NCBI GenBank assembly: GCA_019416285.1
Contig: DXXM01000033.1
Span: 1 to 36,298, forward strand
Length of the DNA stretch: 36,298 bases
Direction of reading: 5' to 3'
From: Bacteroidales bacterium
GTDB taxonomy: Bacteria > Bacteroidota > Bacteroidia > Bacteroidales > Muribaculaceae
In this document: positions 18,839 through 27,039 of the stretch, piece by piece
How the letters are laid out: the number at the start of each line of letters is the position of its first letter
How positions within the stretch are numbered: the stretch's first letter is position 1
Notes under the pieces: generated by a model
Databases searched by the model: none
What the model saw: the letters and a program-made list of their open reading frames with translations, nothing else
Told to the model about the DNA's origin: nothing
Made by a program: the position numbers and the translations under genes

Positions 18839-19864
18839 TCAGATGTGTTCAACTTCCGGTGTGAGGTTTATGTTAAACCTCTCGCGGACAGAGCTGATTA
18901 TCTTCTTTTCGAGAGCGATGACTTCTTCAGGAGTGGCCTTGCTATGAGGATTGACGATGACGAGCGGCTGCAGATGCCACACGGCCACATTGCCGTCCTC
19001 ATATCCTTTCCATCCGCAGCGGTCTATAAGCCATGCGGCCGGAATCTTGTAGCCGCCATCCACTTTATAGTGCGGCACCTGGCTGTCGGCTTCGGCCTCT
19101 CGGATTTTTTCAAAATGCTCTTCACTGACCACGGGATTCTTGAAAAAACTTCCGGCGCTTGGAATCAGTGCCGGATCCGGAAGTTTCGCGTTTCGGGTAG
19201 CAATCACGGCACGACGGATGTCGTGAGGCGTAAGCGTGGCCGGATCTTTTACTTCGAACAGTCTTGCGAGAGCGGGATAACTGAGATTTGGCGCCGGGAG
19301 AGGGGAGAGGGCATAATCGACCGCATGTATTATATAGCGTTTCTTTTCGTCCGGATGTTTGAATAGGGAATCGCGGTAGGCATATTCACATTCCTCTTTG
19401 CTGAAGCTGACAAATTCATGCTCCACTTCGTCGAAAGCATGCACTGTCACAATAGCGTCGCAGACCTCGGTTCCGTAGGCTCCGACATTCTGCACAGCCG
19501 ATGCTCCGACCTCGCCCGGTATGCCGGAGAGGTTTTCCACTCCCCATAGGTTGCGGTCGCAGGCCCAGCGGATGAAGTCGTCCATCGTCTCGCCGGCGCC
19601 GACCCGTACCGTGACTTTTGCCGGATTCTCGTCGATAATCTCTATTCCTCTGATGGCGCTGTGAAGCACCACACCGGGGAAATCTCCGGTAAACAGCAGG
19701 TTGCTTCCGCCTCCGATGTGGAAGCGCTCTACATCTTTGCGTATGGAGGATACCAGAAACGGGATGTCGTCGGCGGCAGTGTATTCCATGAACACTCCAC
19801 ATCTTACCTTCATGGCGAATGTGTTGCGCTCAGTCAGGTCATAGTTGTCAAGAGTCGTGATCAT
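18839..19864 (-). CDS. murB: UDP-N-acetylenolpyruvoylglucosamine reductase MurB (type I)
   Basis: A 341-aa FAD enzyme that reduces the MurA product to UDP-N-acetylmuramate with NADPH. FAD-binding blocks are HIGGGSNLLF (49-58) and SGIPGEVGASAVQNVGAYG (113-131). The catalytic residues are visible: Arg164 in YRDSLFK, Ser239 in SAGSFFKNP and Glu337 in the C-terminal TPEVEHI. The length and the YRDSLFK loop are those of E. coli-like type I MurB. It is the first gene of the minus-strand block behind a TAAATTTG promoter element and directly precedes murA, so the first two cytoplasmic steps of muramate synthesis are encoded together. Confidence 0.97.
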   Translation of the reverse strand: MITTLDNYDLTERNTFAMKVRCGVFMEYTAADDIPFLVSSIRKDVERFHIGGGSNLLFTGDFPGVVLHSAIRGIEIIDENPAKVTVRVGAGETMDDFIRWACDRNLWGVENLSGIPGEVGASAVQNVGAYGTEVCDAIVTVHAFDEVEHEFVSFSKEECEYAYRDSLFKHPDEKKRYIIHAVDYALSPLPAPNLSYPALARLFEVKDPATLTPHDIRRAVIATRNAKLPDPALIPSAGSFFKNPVVSEEHFEKIREAEADSQVPHYKVDGGYKIPAAWLIDRCGWKGYEDGNVAVWHLQPLVIVNPHSKATPEEVIALEKKIISSVRERFNINLTPEVEHI

Positions 19865-19886
19865 AATTCAGCAGTCAATTCATCCA

Positions 19887-19894
19887 CAAATTTA
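19887..19894 (-). promoter_or_regulatory. Putative -7 element for murB
   Basis: The minus strand reads TAAATTTG, a perfect TAnnTTTG match, 23 nt upstream of the murB ATG. No good -33 TTTG at the usual distance was found. Confidence 0.5.
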
Positions 19895-19945
19895 CGAAAA
19901 TTTCCATACCTGCATTTAGATTCTCTGAATAAATTTTCACAAAGC

Positions 19946-19977
19946 TTGATATATCCGGAATAAAAATACTAATTTTG
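19946..19977 (+). promoter_or_regulatory. Bacteroidetes-type promoter for the Dabb-HAD pair
   Basis: TTG at 19946-19948 is followed after 21 nt by TAATTTTG at 19970-19977. The expected transcript start is about 40 nt before the ATG at 20022. Confidence 0.55.
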
Positions 19978-20021
19978 ATGTGGTAAAAACGTATGTATTC
20001 AAGAAAAATTAAATTAAAATC

Positions 20022-20318
20022 ATGGTAAAACATATAGTATCTTTCAAGTTAAGCGGTACAGCCGAGGAAAGACGTGCTGTGGCCGAGAGATTCAAACGTG
20101 CACTACTGGAACTTCCCTCCCAGATAGATGTGCTCAAGTCGATGGAGGTCGGCATCAACGAGAATCCTTCGGAAGACTGGGATGTGGTGCTCACAGCGGT
20201 TGTCCCCGAGATGGAAGATGTCGAAATCTATGCCAAGCATCCGGCCCATGTAGCCGCCGCGTCGCTTCTCGCCGACCATAAGGAAGCAAGAGCCTGCGTG
20301 GATTACTATTTTGTCTGA
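20022..20318 (+). CDS. Dabb family stress-responsive alpha/beta-barrel protein
   Basis: A 98-aa protein with the ferredoxin-like Dabb fold: MVKHIVSFKL first strand, a helix with ERRAVAERFKRALLELP, then MEVGIN, DVVLTAVV and the HPAHVAAASLLADH helix. Homologues form dimeric barrels; some act as small enzymes, but many bacterial ones have no known substrate. The gene is 14 bp upstream of the HAD hydrolase and shares its promoter. The fold is recognisable; no function is assigned. Confidence 0.85.
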   Translation: MVKHIVSFKLSGTAEERRAVAERFKRALLELPSQIDVLKSMEVGINENPSEDWDVVLTAVVPEMEDVEIYAKHPAHVAAASLLADHKEARACVDYYFV

Positions 20319-20332
20319 ACCGCAGGCACCTG

Positions 20333-20980
20333 ATGGTTGTCGTTTTTGACCTTGACGACACTCTCTTTGCCGAGATGGAGTATGTCCGCTCGGCCTACAG
20401 GGAAATTTCGCGTCGCTACGGGTGGCCTTATCTTGACATGATGCTTTCCGCCGGTTCTCCGCGGGAGGCATTTGACGCGACGGGGCTTCCGGTGGATCTG
20501 CAATTGGAGATTTACCGCACTCACCGGCCTGACATTTCCCTTCCCTGGCAGTCGCTCTATACTCTTGCGGCGCTCCGGAACAGAGGGTGTACACTTGGGA
20601 TTGTGACAGATGGCCGCAGCATCACCCAACGCCATAAGATAGAGGCTTTGGGCCTTGACCGCTTTGTCCGTCCGGATATGTTTTTCATATCTGAGGAAGT
20701 CGGAGCGGATAAGATTTCCGGAGAGCCTTTCGCCCGGATTATGTCGAAATTCGGCAAGTCGGAGCGGTATATTTATATCGGTGATAATCCGGCAAAGGAT
20801 TTTGTGGCGCCTAAACGTATGGGATGGCTCACAGTCTGCCTGCTCGGAGGCGCTGACGGAAACAATCTTTTCAGTCAGGATTTTAGTTCATTCCCGAAAG
20901 AAAATCTTCCTAAAGTGGAAATCGGATGTCTGACTGAATTGCTGAAAATTGTTGACTTTGAAAGCTCGATATTAAAATAA
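20333..20980 (+). CDS. HAD superfamily hydrolase, probable phosphatase
   Basis: A 215-aa haloacid-dehalogenase-type phosphohydrolase. Motif I is FDLDDT with nucleophile Asp6 and acid/base Asp8; motif II is Thr92 in GIVTDG; motif III is Lys127 in ADKISGEPF; motif IV is GDNPAKDF with Asp151 and Asp156. A helical cap lies between about residues 15 and 80, as in phosphoglycolate phosphatase-like members. Substrate cannot be inferred. It follows the Dabb gene and ends ahead of a clear terminator. Confidence 0.88.
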   Translation: MVVVFDLDDTLFAEMEYVRSAYREISRRYGWPYLDMMLSAGSPREAFDATGLPVDLQLEIYRTHRPDISLPWQSLYTLAALRNRGCTLGIVTDGRSITQRHKIEALGLDRFVRPDMFFISEEVGADKISGEPFARIMSKFGKSERYIYIGDNPAKDFVAPKRMGWLTVCLLGGADGNNLFSQDFSSFPKENLPKVEIGCLTELLKIVDFESSILK

Positions 20981-21036
20981 AGTTACCCAAAACGAAATAT
21001 TAAATCATTATTAATTAGTGTTTTATTGAATTTTAT

Positions 21037-21058
21037 ATTTTGAAAAGTTTTCCAAAAT
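21037..21058. promoter_or_regulatory. AT-rich palindrome upstream of nrdD
   Basis: ATTTTG (21037-21042) and CAAAAT (21053-21058) flank a GAAAAGTTTTC core, giving a near-perfect 22-bp dyad. It could be an operator for the anaerobic reductase genes, but it resembles no named site I can recall and may be chance in AT-rich DNA. Confidence 0.25.
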
Positions 21059-21074
21059 GAAAATTTGTTGAAAT

Positions 21075-21110
21075 AAAAATCCAACCAAAGTGTTGGATTT
21101 TTTGTTTTTT
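21075..21110 (+). terminator. Rho-independent terminator after the HAD gene
   Basis: An 11-bp perfect stem (21075-21085 with 21092-21102) with a 6-nt loop merges into TTTGTTTTTT. It lies about 95 bp after the HAD stop. The A-run on the left makes it look usable on the minus strand too, though no minus-strand gene ends here. Confidence 0.75.
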
Positions 21111-21123
21111 AGGTGTAACTTTG
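21093..21123 (+). promoter_or_regulatory. Putative promoter for nrdD-nrdG
   Basis: TTG (21093-21095) and TAACTTTG (21116-21123) are separated by 20 nt. The -33 element lies within the right arm of the upstream terminator. The predicted leader is about 90 nt and holds a CTGCTC/GAGCAG hairpin (21140-21163). Confidence 0.5.
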
Positions 21124-21220
21124 CTGACGCGTTTCAGCTCTGCTCCCTCAGCGGTCTGAGCAGCATAGACGAAGTTAAATCTAACCCAAACATTACATAA
21201 TCCCTCAAAATTTCTCTGAA

Positions 21221-23428
21221 ATGATACAGACAGTGGTAAAACGCGACGGACGAGTCGTGGGCTACAATGAAGAAAAAATCAAAGCAGCTATCCGTAAAGC
21301 AATGCTTACAACCGAAATGGGCGAGGACGAGTCCCTCATTTCGCGTATCACTGACCGTATCGGTATGATAGGACAGGACCAGATGACTGTCGAGGAGATT
21401 CAGGACCGTGTGGAGCTTGAACTCATGAAGTCTCCGCGCAAGGAGGTGGCCAAGCGCTATATCGCCTATCGTGACCAGCGCTCGATAGCCCGTCGCGCCA
21501 AGACACGCGACATGTTTCTTGAGATAATTGAGGCGAAAAGCAACGATATCACCCGCGAGAATGCCAACATGAACACGGATTCCCCCGCGGGAATGATGAT
21601 GAAATTTGCGAGCGAGACCACAAAACCATTTGTCGATGACTATCTGCTTTCTGCCGAAGCACGCGAAGCTGTCAACAGCGGCTATCTCCATATCCATGAT
21701 AAGGACTATTATCCCACCAAGAGTCTCACCTGCGTGCAGCATCCTCTCGACCGCATCCTCAAATACGGATTTGTGGCTGGCCACGGTGAGTCGCGTCCGG
21801 CAAAGCGCATCGAGACTGCGAGCATCATCGGCTGTATCTCACTGGAGACAGCTCAGAACGAGATGCACGGCGGCCAGGCTATTCCGGCCTTTGATTTCTA
21901 TCTCGCGCCTTTTGTCCGCTCGTCGTTCATAGAGGAGATAAAAAAACTCGAGGAGCTCAACGGCCTCGACCTTTCTTCCTTATATAATAAAGAAATTGAG
22001 GATTATGAGAAGAAGCCCCTCGACGGACTTCAGGGTGAAGAGCGCTGGTTGCAGCATGCGATCAATCAGACAGTGAGCCGCGTGCATCAGTCAATGGAAG
22101 CTTTTATCCACAACATGAACACCATCCACTCCCGTGGCGGCAACCAGGTGGTGTTCAGTTCCATCAACTACGGTACAGACACATCGGCCGAAGGCCGCTG
22201 TATAATCCGCGAGCTCCTTAACTCCACTTATGAAGGTGTGGGCAATGGCGCCACGGCAATCTTCCCCATTCAGATATGGAAAAAGAAGAGGGGAGTCAGC
22301 TATCTTCCGGAGGACCGCAACTATGACCTCTATAAACTTGCCTGCAAAGTGACCGCGCGTCGTTTCTTCCCAAATTTTGTCAACCTCGACGCTACTTTCA
22401 ATCAGCACGAGAAGTGGGATGCCAACGACCCGGAGCGATATAAATATGAAGTGGCCACGATGGGTTGCCGCACTCGTGTGTTCGAAAACCGTTTTGGTGA
22501 AAAGACCTCAATCGGCCGAGGCAACATCAGTTTCTCCACCATAAATATCGTGCGCATTGCAATCGAGTGCATGAATATCCTTGACCAAGAGGAGCGCATT
22601 GCCAAATTCTTCTCCAAGCTCGACGATGTGCTCGACATCACCGCCCGTCAGCTCTGCGACCGCTTCGATTTCCAAAAGACCGCCATGGCGAAGCAGTTCC
22701 CGCTCCTCATGTCGCGCCTCTGGAATGGCGCAGAGAATTTAAAACCGACAGATACAATCGAAAGTGTCATCAATCAGGGCACACTCGGTATCGGTTTCAT
22801 CGGCCTCGCGGAATGTCTAATTGCGCTTGTAGGCAAGCATCACGGCGAGAGCGAGGAAGCTCAGAAACTCGGTTTGAGAATCGTGTCGCACATGCGCTCA
22901 CGTGTCAATGACTACAGCGAGAAGTATCAGCATAATTTCTCTGTCCTCGCCACACCCGCGGAGGGTCTTTCAGGCAAGTTCACTTCGCGCGACCGCAAAT
23001 CATTCGGCATCATCCCCGGCATAACTGACAAGATTTACTATACCAACTCCAATCATGTGCCGGTATATTATCACTGCTCGCCCCGCCATAAGGCGAAAAT
23101 CGAGGCTCCCTATCATGAGCTTACCGGAGGAGGACACATCTTCTATGTCGAGATTGATGGCGATGCCACCCACAATCCGAAGGCTATTTCCGACATCGTG
23201 GATCTGATGGATAAGTACAACATCGGCTATTGTTCGGTCAACCACAACCGCAACCGCTGCATGGACTGCGGCTATGAGGATGCGCAGGAACACCTTGAAG
23301 AGTGCCCCCACTGCCACAGCCACAACATTGACTGCCTACAGCGCATCACCGGTTACCTCGTGGGTACGACAGACCGCTGGAACAGCGCGAAACTTGCCGA
23401 GCTCAACGACCGTATCGTTCATAAATAA
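21221..23428 (+). CDS. nrdD: Anaerobic (class III) ribonucleoside-triphosphate reductase NrdD
   Basis: A 735-aa glycyl-radical enzyme that makes deoxynucleotides without oxygen. An N-terminal ATP-cone (about 1-95, starting VKRDGRVVGYNEEKIKAAI) would give allosteric control by ATP and dATP. The large catalytic barrel follows, with SLTCVQHPLDRILKYGF, the NTIHSRGGNQVVFSSI loop and TLGIGFIGLAECL. Near the C-terminus, Cys680, Cys683, Cys695 and Cys698 form the zinc site, and Gly711 in RITGYLVG is the predicted radical residue. The residue before this Gly is Thr rather than the Cys of the E. coli and T4 enzymes. It is followed after 17 bp by its activase gene. Confidence 0.97.
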   Translation: MIQTVVKRDGRVVGYNEEKIKAAIRKAMLTTEMGEDESLISRITDRIGMIGQDQMTVEEIQDRVELELMKSPRKEVAKRYIAYRDQRSIARRAKTRDMFLEIIEAKSNDITRENANMNTDSPAGMMMKFASETTKPFVDDYLLSAEAREAVNSGYLHIHDKDYYPTKSLTCVQHPLDRILKYGFVAGHGESRPAKRIETASIIGCISLETAQNEMHGGQAIPAFDFYLAPFVRSSFIEEIKKLEELNGLDLSSLYNKEIEDYEKKPLDGLQGEERWLQHAINQTVSRVHQSMEAFIHNMNTIHSRGGNQVVFSSINYGTDTSAEGRCIIRELLNSTYEGVGNGATAIFPIQIWKKKRGVSYLPEDRNYDLYKLACKVTARRFFPNFVNLDATFNQHEKWDANDPERYKYEVATMGCRTRVFENRFGEKTSIGRGNISFSTINIVRIAIECMNILDQEERIAKFFSKLDDVLDITARQLCDRFDFQKTAMAKQFPLLMSRLWNGAENLKPTDTIESVINQGTLGIGFIGLAECLIALVGKHHGESEEAQKLGLRIVSHMRSRVNDYSEKYQHNFSVLATPAEGLSGKFTSRDRKSFGIIPGITDKIYYTNSNHVPVYYHCSPRHKAKIEAPYHELTGGGHIFYVEIDGDATHNPKAISDIVDLMDKYNIGYCSVNHNRNRCMDCGYEDAQEHLEECPHCHSHNIDCLQRITGYLVGTTDRWNSAKLAELNDRIVHK

Positions 23429-23445
23429 GATACAGAGATATATTC

Positions 23446-23922
23446 ATGAGAATTATTGATATTGTTCCGGGGACGTCTGTTGACGGCCCCGGACTTCGTA
23501 CAGCGATTTACTTTGCCGGCTGCGACCACCGCTGTCGCGCCTGCCACAATCCTCAGTCGTGGGATTTCGGGGGTGGACGCGAGATGACAGTCGAGGAGGT
23601 GATGGAGGTGATTGCCGAAAATGATTTTGACGTCACCCTCACCGGGGGCGATCCTATATATCAGGCCGCGGCCATAGCTCCGCTCGCGCGGGAGATTGTG
23701 AGGCTCGGTAAGGATATATGGTGCTATACCGGCTTCCGCTATGAGGAGCTTCTCGGACGTCCCGAGGTGCAGCCTCTGCTTGATTGCGTCGACGTGCTCG
23801 TCGACGGTCCTTTTGTCGAATCTCTGCGCGATATCCACCTGCTTTTCCGAGGTTCGTCAAACCAGCGTCTGATAGATATTAAAAAAAGCACTCCCGATTC
23901 CGTGGTGGAATGGGAGTGGTGA
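23446..23922 (+). CDS. nrdG: Anaerobic ribonucleotide reductase activating protein NrdG
   Basis: A 158-aa radical-SAM activase that installs the glycyl radical in NrdD. The CX3CX2C cluster motif is Cys26, Cys30 and Cys33 (GCDHRCRACHN), and TLTGGDP is the SAM-binding Gly motif. DGPGLRTAIYFAGC is the usual NrdG opening. Length is normal for the family. The last 10 codons form a strong hairpin that acts in the opposite direction as terminator for the mlaF transcript. It is co-transcribed with nrdD. Confidence 0.96.
   Translation: MRIIDIVPGTSVDGPGLRTAIYFAGCDHRCRACHNPQSWDFGGGREMTVEEVMEVIAENDFDVTLTGGDPIYQAAAIAPLAREIVRLGKDIWCYTGFRYEELLGRPEVQPLLDCVDVLVDGPFVESLRDIHLLFRGSSNQRLIDIKKSTPDSVVEWEW
23876..23918 (-). 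terminator. Terminator of the mlaE-mlaF transcript, inside the nrdG coding end
   Basis: On the minus strand a 12-bp stem with one bulge (23889-23895 with 23912-23918, and 23897-23901 with 23907-23911; 5-nt loop) is followed by a run of seven T. It starts 27 bp beyond the mlaF stop. The whole structure overlaps the last codons of nrdG on the plus strand, where no T-run follows it. Confidence 0.85.
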
Positions 23923-23944
23923 TAACAAAGATATAGTAGAAGGT

Positions 23945-24715
23945 CTACCGGTGCTCGTTGGAGAGCACGTAGGCCTTTACTTTTTGGAAAAGGTCGTTGG
24001 CGAATACGAATTCATTCAGAGCCTCGTTTGTAGTTTTGTAAATCTGGTGCATGTCGCCTACCCATTCGCGGTAGCCCTTGTTGATGAAAATGATATTTTC
24101 ACCGATTCCGAGCACCGAGTTCATGTCGTGGGTATTGATGATGGTCGTGATATTGTATTCGTGGGTGATGTCGCTCAGAAGTTCGTCGATGAGGATTGAC
24201 GTGCGGGGATCAAGACCGGAGTTGGGCTCGTCGCAGAAAAGATATTTTGGATTCAGAGCAATAGCGCGGGCGATAGCGACGCGTTTCTGCATGCCGCCTG
24301 AAATTTCCGACGGATATTTCTTATCGGCGCCCTTCAGATTGACGCGCTCAAGACAGAACTGCGCGCGGTCCTTGATTTCGCCTTGCGTCATGCTGGTGAA
24401 CATCGTGAGCGGAAACATGACGTTTCCGAGCACTGTCTCAGAGTCGAAGAGGGCAGAGCCTTGGAACAGCATACCGATTTCCTTACGCAATTCCTTGACC
24501 TGTCCGGGATTCATCTTGAGGAGGTCGCGTCCGTCGTAAAGGATTTCGCCCTCTTCCGGCCTCAGCAGCCCGACGAGCGATTTCACGAGCACTGTTTTGC
24601 CTGAACCGCTCTGGCCGATGATAAGGTTGGTCTTTCCGGTATGGAAAGTGGCGCTTACATCGTGGAGAATTGTCTTGCCGTCGAAGGACTTTGTGATATT
24701 CTTGACTTCAATCAT
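23945..24715 (-). CDS. mlaF: ABC transporter ATPase, MlaF type
   Basis: A 256-aa ATP-binding subunit of the MlaF/Mkl group, which powers lipid movement between membranes. Walker A is GQSGSGKT (34-41), the signature is SGGMQKR, Walker B is YLFCDEPNSGLDP, and the switch His lies in TIINTHDM. The ATG overlaps the mlaE stop in an ATGA arrangement, so the two are coupled. A substrate-binding MCE protein (MlaD) gene is not beside it, contrary to the common Mla operon. Substrate in this organism is not shown. Confidence 0.9.
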   Translation of the reverse strand: MIEVKNITKSFDGKTILHDVSATFHTGKTNLIIGQSGSGKTVLVKSLVGLLRPEEGEILYDGRDLLKMNPGQVKELRKEIGMLFQGSALFDSETVLGNVMFPLTMFTSMTQGEIKDRAQFCLERVNLKGADKKYPSEISGGMQKRVAIARAIALNPKYLFCDEPNSGLDPRTSILIDELLSDITHEYNITTIINTHDMNSVLGIGENIIFINKGYREWVGDMHQIYKTTNEALNEFVFANDLFQKVKAYVLSNEHR

Positions 24716-25461
24716 TGCAGCAGGAGTTTTGTCAACACGACGTCAAGGAGCAGGATGAGGATGCTCGCTGCGACCACGGCGTTGGTCGAGGCCTTGCCGA
24801 CCTCGAGCGCGCCGCCCTTGACGTAGTAGCCGTAGAACGCGGCGACCGAAGTGATGATAAATGAAAAGAACAGGGATTTGATGAGACCGTACCACACATA
24901 CCATTCCGAAAACATGGTCTGGAGGCCATAGATGAAGCGGCTGAGCGGTATGATTCCGGTGAAAATCGAAATCAGCACGCCGCCGAGGAATGAGGTGAAG
25001 ATACAGAATACCACAAGTACCGGCATGTAGATGAGAAATCCGATAATCTTCGGCAGGACGAGGAAGTTGGCGGAATTGACTCCCATTATGTCGAGCGCGT
25101 CAATCTGTTCGGTGACACGCATGGTGCCTATTTCCGAAGCGATGTTCGAGCCGACCTTTCCCGCGAGTATCAGACAGAGAATCGAGTTTGAAAATTCAAG
25201 CAGGATGATTTCTCGTGTGGCGAGACCCGTCGAATAGGCCGGAATGAGGGGGGAGACAATGTTGAGCTGCATCTGGATAGTGATTACCGCTCCGATGAAG
25301 AGCGAAATCACGATAACCAGAGGTATTGAGTCGACACCGAGTTTTGTTATCTCGAAAAAGGTGCGCTTAAGGAAGGTTTTCCACCTGTCAGGGATGGTGA
25401 AAACCCTCGTTATGAATAGGCAATATGTGCCGAATGTGGTCAGAGAGTCGGTTATGAACAT
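24712..25461 (-). CDS. mlaE: MlaE-family ABC transporter permease
   Basis: A 249-aa inner-membrane permease with about five or six hydrophobic segments. Hallmarks are DSIPLVIVISLFIGAVITIQ, the conserved GKVGSNIASEIGTMRVTEQIDAL interface loop (given here as the GKVGS and EIGTMRVTEQI blocks), and LPKIIGFLIYMPVL. It partners the ATPase gene that overlaps its stop. I chose the ATG at 25461; an ATG at 25506 is in frame, but a TATTTTTG promoter element lies at 25495-25502, which would place that codon upstream of the transcript start. Confidence 0.88.
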   Translation of the reverse strand: MFITDSLTTFGTYCLFITRVFTIPDRWKTFLKRTFFEITKLGVDSIPLVIVISLFIGAVITIQMQLNIVSPLIPAYSTGLATREIILLEFSNSILCLILAGKVGSNIASEIGTMRVTEQIDALDIMGVNSANFLVLPKIIGFLIYMPVLVVFCIFTSFLGGVLISIFTGIIPLSRFIYGLQTMFSEWYVWYGLIKSLFFSFIITSVAAFYGYYVKGGALEVGKASTNAVVAASILILLLDVVLTKLLLQ

Positions 25462-25494
25462 ACCGGATATTTGATGTGAAAAAGTTTTCTCCGA

Positions 25495-25502
25495 CAAAAA
25501 TA
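25495..25502 (-). promoter_or_regulatory. Putative -7 element for mlaE-mlaF
   Basis: The minus strand reads TATTTTTG, matching TAnnTTTG, 34 nt upstream of the ATG at 25461. It favours the shorter mlaE start. No clear -33 element. Confidence 0.4.
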
Positions 25503-25571
25503 ACAATTTATAGCCGGAAAAGGTGCGGTCTGTGGGTCAAATGACCAAATTATAGGAGCGAACAGATACTC

Positions 25572-26933
25572 TTAGGCGAGTTCGCCGATGAGTTCCTCGA
25601 CAGAAAGCTGCTTCTGTTCGCCTGTGGTCATGTTTTTGAGCGTCACGCAATCGTTCTGTAGTTCCGACTCGCCGATGATGGCGACGTAGGGGATTCCGAG
25701 TGCGTCCGCGCGGCCCATCTGCTTCTTCATTTTCGAGGAATCGGGATAGATTTCCGCTGCGATGCCGTTTTCGCGGAGACGTTTGATGACTTCGAGCGAG
25801 CGGGCGGCTTCGGCGGTCCCGAAGTTGGTGAACATGACTTTGGCTGCGCCTGCTATGTCGGCGGGGTAGAGGTCGAGTGCGTTGAGTACGTCGTAGATGC
25901 GGTCGGCGCCGAATGAGATACCTACGCCGGACACGCCCGGGAGTCCGAACACGCCTGTGAGATTATCGTAGCGTCCGCCGCCGGTGATACTGCCGATTTC
26001 AACGTCGCGCGCCTTGACCTCGATGATGGTGCCGGTGTAGTAGTTGAGGCCGCGGGCAAGGCTCACGTCGAGTTCGAGCATCGCACGGAGTCCGAGGCGC
26101 ACGGAGCCATCCATGACTTCGCGGAGTTCCTCCACGCCCTTCAGTCCGATTTCACTGCCGGCGAGAAGTTGCGAGAGTTTTTCGAGTCGCTCCTCATTTG
26201 AGCCGCTGAGGGTGATGATGGGTGTGATTTTGTCGATAGCCTCGGCGCTCAGTCCGCGCTCAGCAAGCTCGGCTTTCACGTTGTCGAGTCCGATTTTGTC
26301 GATTTTGTCGATTGCCACGGTAATATCGACAATCTTCTCAGGCTCACCGACGAGTTCGGCTATGCCGGCGAGAACCTTGCGGTTGTTGAGCTTGATGATT
26401 GTGCGGATGCCGAGACGGTTGAATACCTCGTCAATCATCTGCAGAAGCTCGATTTCGTTGAGCAGTGAATCAGAACCGACCACGTCGGCGTCACACTGGT
26501 AAAACTCGCGGTAACGGCCTTTCTGCGGACGGTCGGCACGCCACACGGGTTGAATCTGGAAACGCTTGAAGGGGAACGAGAGGTCGTTGCGGTGCATGAC
26601 GACAAAACGGGCGAAGGGCACCGTGAGGTCGTAGCGGAGGCCTTTTTCGCAGAGTTTCGGGGCGAGTTTTGGGCAGTCGCCGCTTTCAAGCAGCGCCGGA
26701 TCCACGCCGCGGAGAAAATCGCCTGAATTGAGGATTTTGAAGAGTAGTTTGTCGCCTTCCTCGCCATATTTACCCATCAGGGTCGAGAGATTTTCCATCG
26801 CGGGCGTTTCAATCTGCTGGAATCCAAATAGATGGAATACACTTCTGATAGTGTCGAAAATATAGTTGCGGCGAGCCATTTCTGCCGGTGTAAAATCTCG
26901 TGTTCCTTTGGGAATTGACGGTTTCTGTGCCAT
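25572..26933 (-). CDS. hisS: Histidyl-tRNA synthetase
   Basis: A 453-aa class II aminoacyl-tRNA synthetase that charges tRNA-His. Class II features are KGTRDFTP at the N-terminus, motif 1 in the GFQQIETPAME region, motif 2 in FQIQPVWRADRPQKGRYREF (RPQKGRYREFYQCD), the His-specific RGLNYYTGTIIE block, and motif 3 near SFGADRIYDVL with GGGRYDNLTGVFG. The C-terminal anticodon-binding domain (about 355-453) includes KMKKQMGRADALGIPYVAIIG. Length is normal. It is divergent from nfo and 65 bp upstream of the longer mlaE reading. Confidence 0.97.
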   Translation of the reverse strand: MAQKPSIPKGTRDFTPAEMARRNYIFDTIRSVFHLFGFQQIETPAMENLSTLMGKYGEEGDKLLFKILNSGDFLRGVDPALLESGDCPKLAPKLCEKGLRYDLTVPFARFVVMHRNDLSFPFKRFQIQPVWRADRPQKGRYREFYQCDADVVGSDSLLNEIELLQMIDEVFNRLGIRTIIKLNNRKVLAGIAELVGEPEKIVDITVAIDKIDKIGLDNVKAELAERGLSAEAIDKITPIITLSGSNEERLEKLSQLLAGSEIGLKGVEELREVMDGSVRLGLRAMLELDVSLARGLNYYTGTIIEVKARDVEIGSITGGGRYDNLTGVFGLPGVSGVGISFGADRIYDVLNALDLYPADIAGAAKVMFTNFGTAEAARSLEVIKRLRENGIAAEIYPDSSKMKKQMGRADALGIPYVAIIGESELQNDCVTLKNMTTGEQKQLSVEELIGELA

Positions 26934-26976
26934 ATCTTAATATCGGGAGGAGGTTTACAATTGTTAGTGTAAAATT

Positions 26977-27008
26977 TTTGCAAAGATACGGATTATTTAG
27001 TAAATTTG
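26977..27008 (+). promoter_or_regulatory. Bacteroidetes-type promoter for nfo
   Basis: TTTG at 26977-26980, 20 nt, then TAAATTTG at 27001-27008: a full match to the two-part consensus. The predicted leader is about 27 nt. Confidence 0.65.
26981..26988 (-). promoter_or_regulatory. Putative -7 element for hisS
   Basis: The minus strand reads TATCTTTG, 47 nt upstream of the hisS ATG. It lies between the -33 and -7 elements of the divergent nfo promoter, so the two may compete for polymerase. Confidence 0.5.
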
Positions 27009-27039
27009 CGAAAATTTAATGCGTAATCATACTTAATCA

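Noticed and set aside
21134..21784. 216-aa minus-strand open frame opposite nrdD
   Set aside because: Overlaps the conserved nrdD ATP-cone region and the leader; no recognisable domain.
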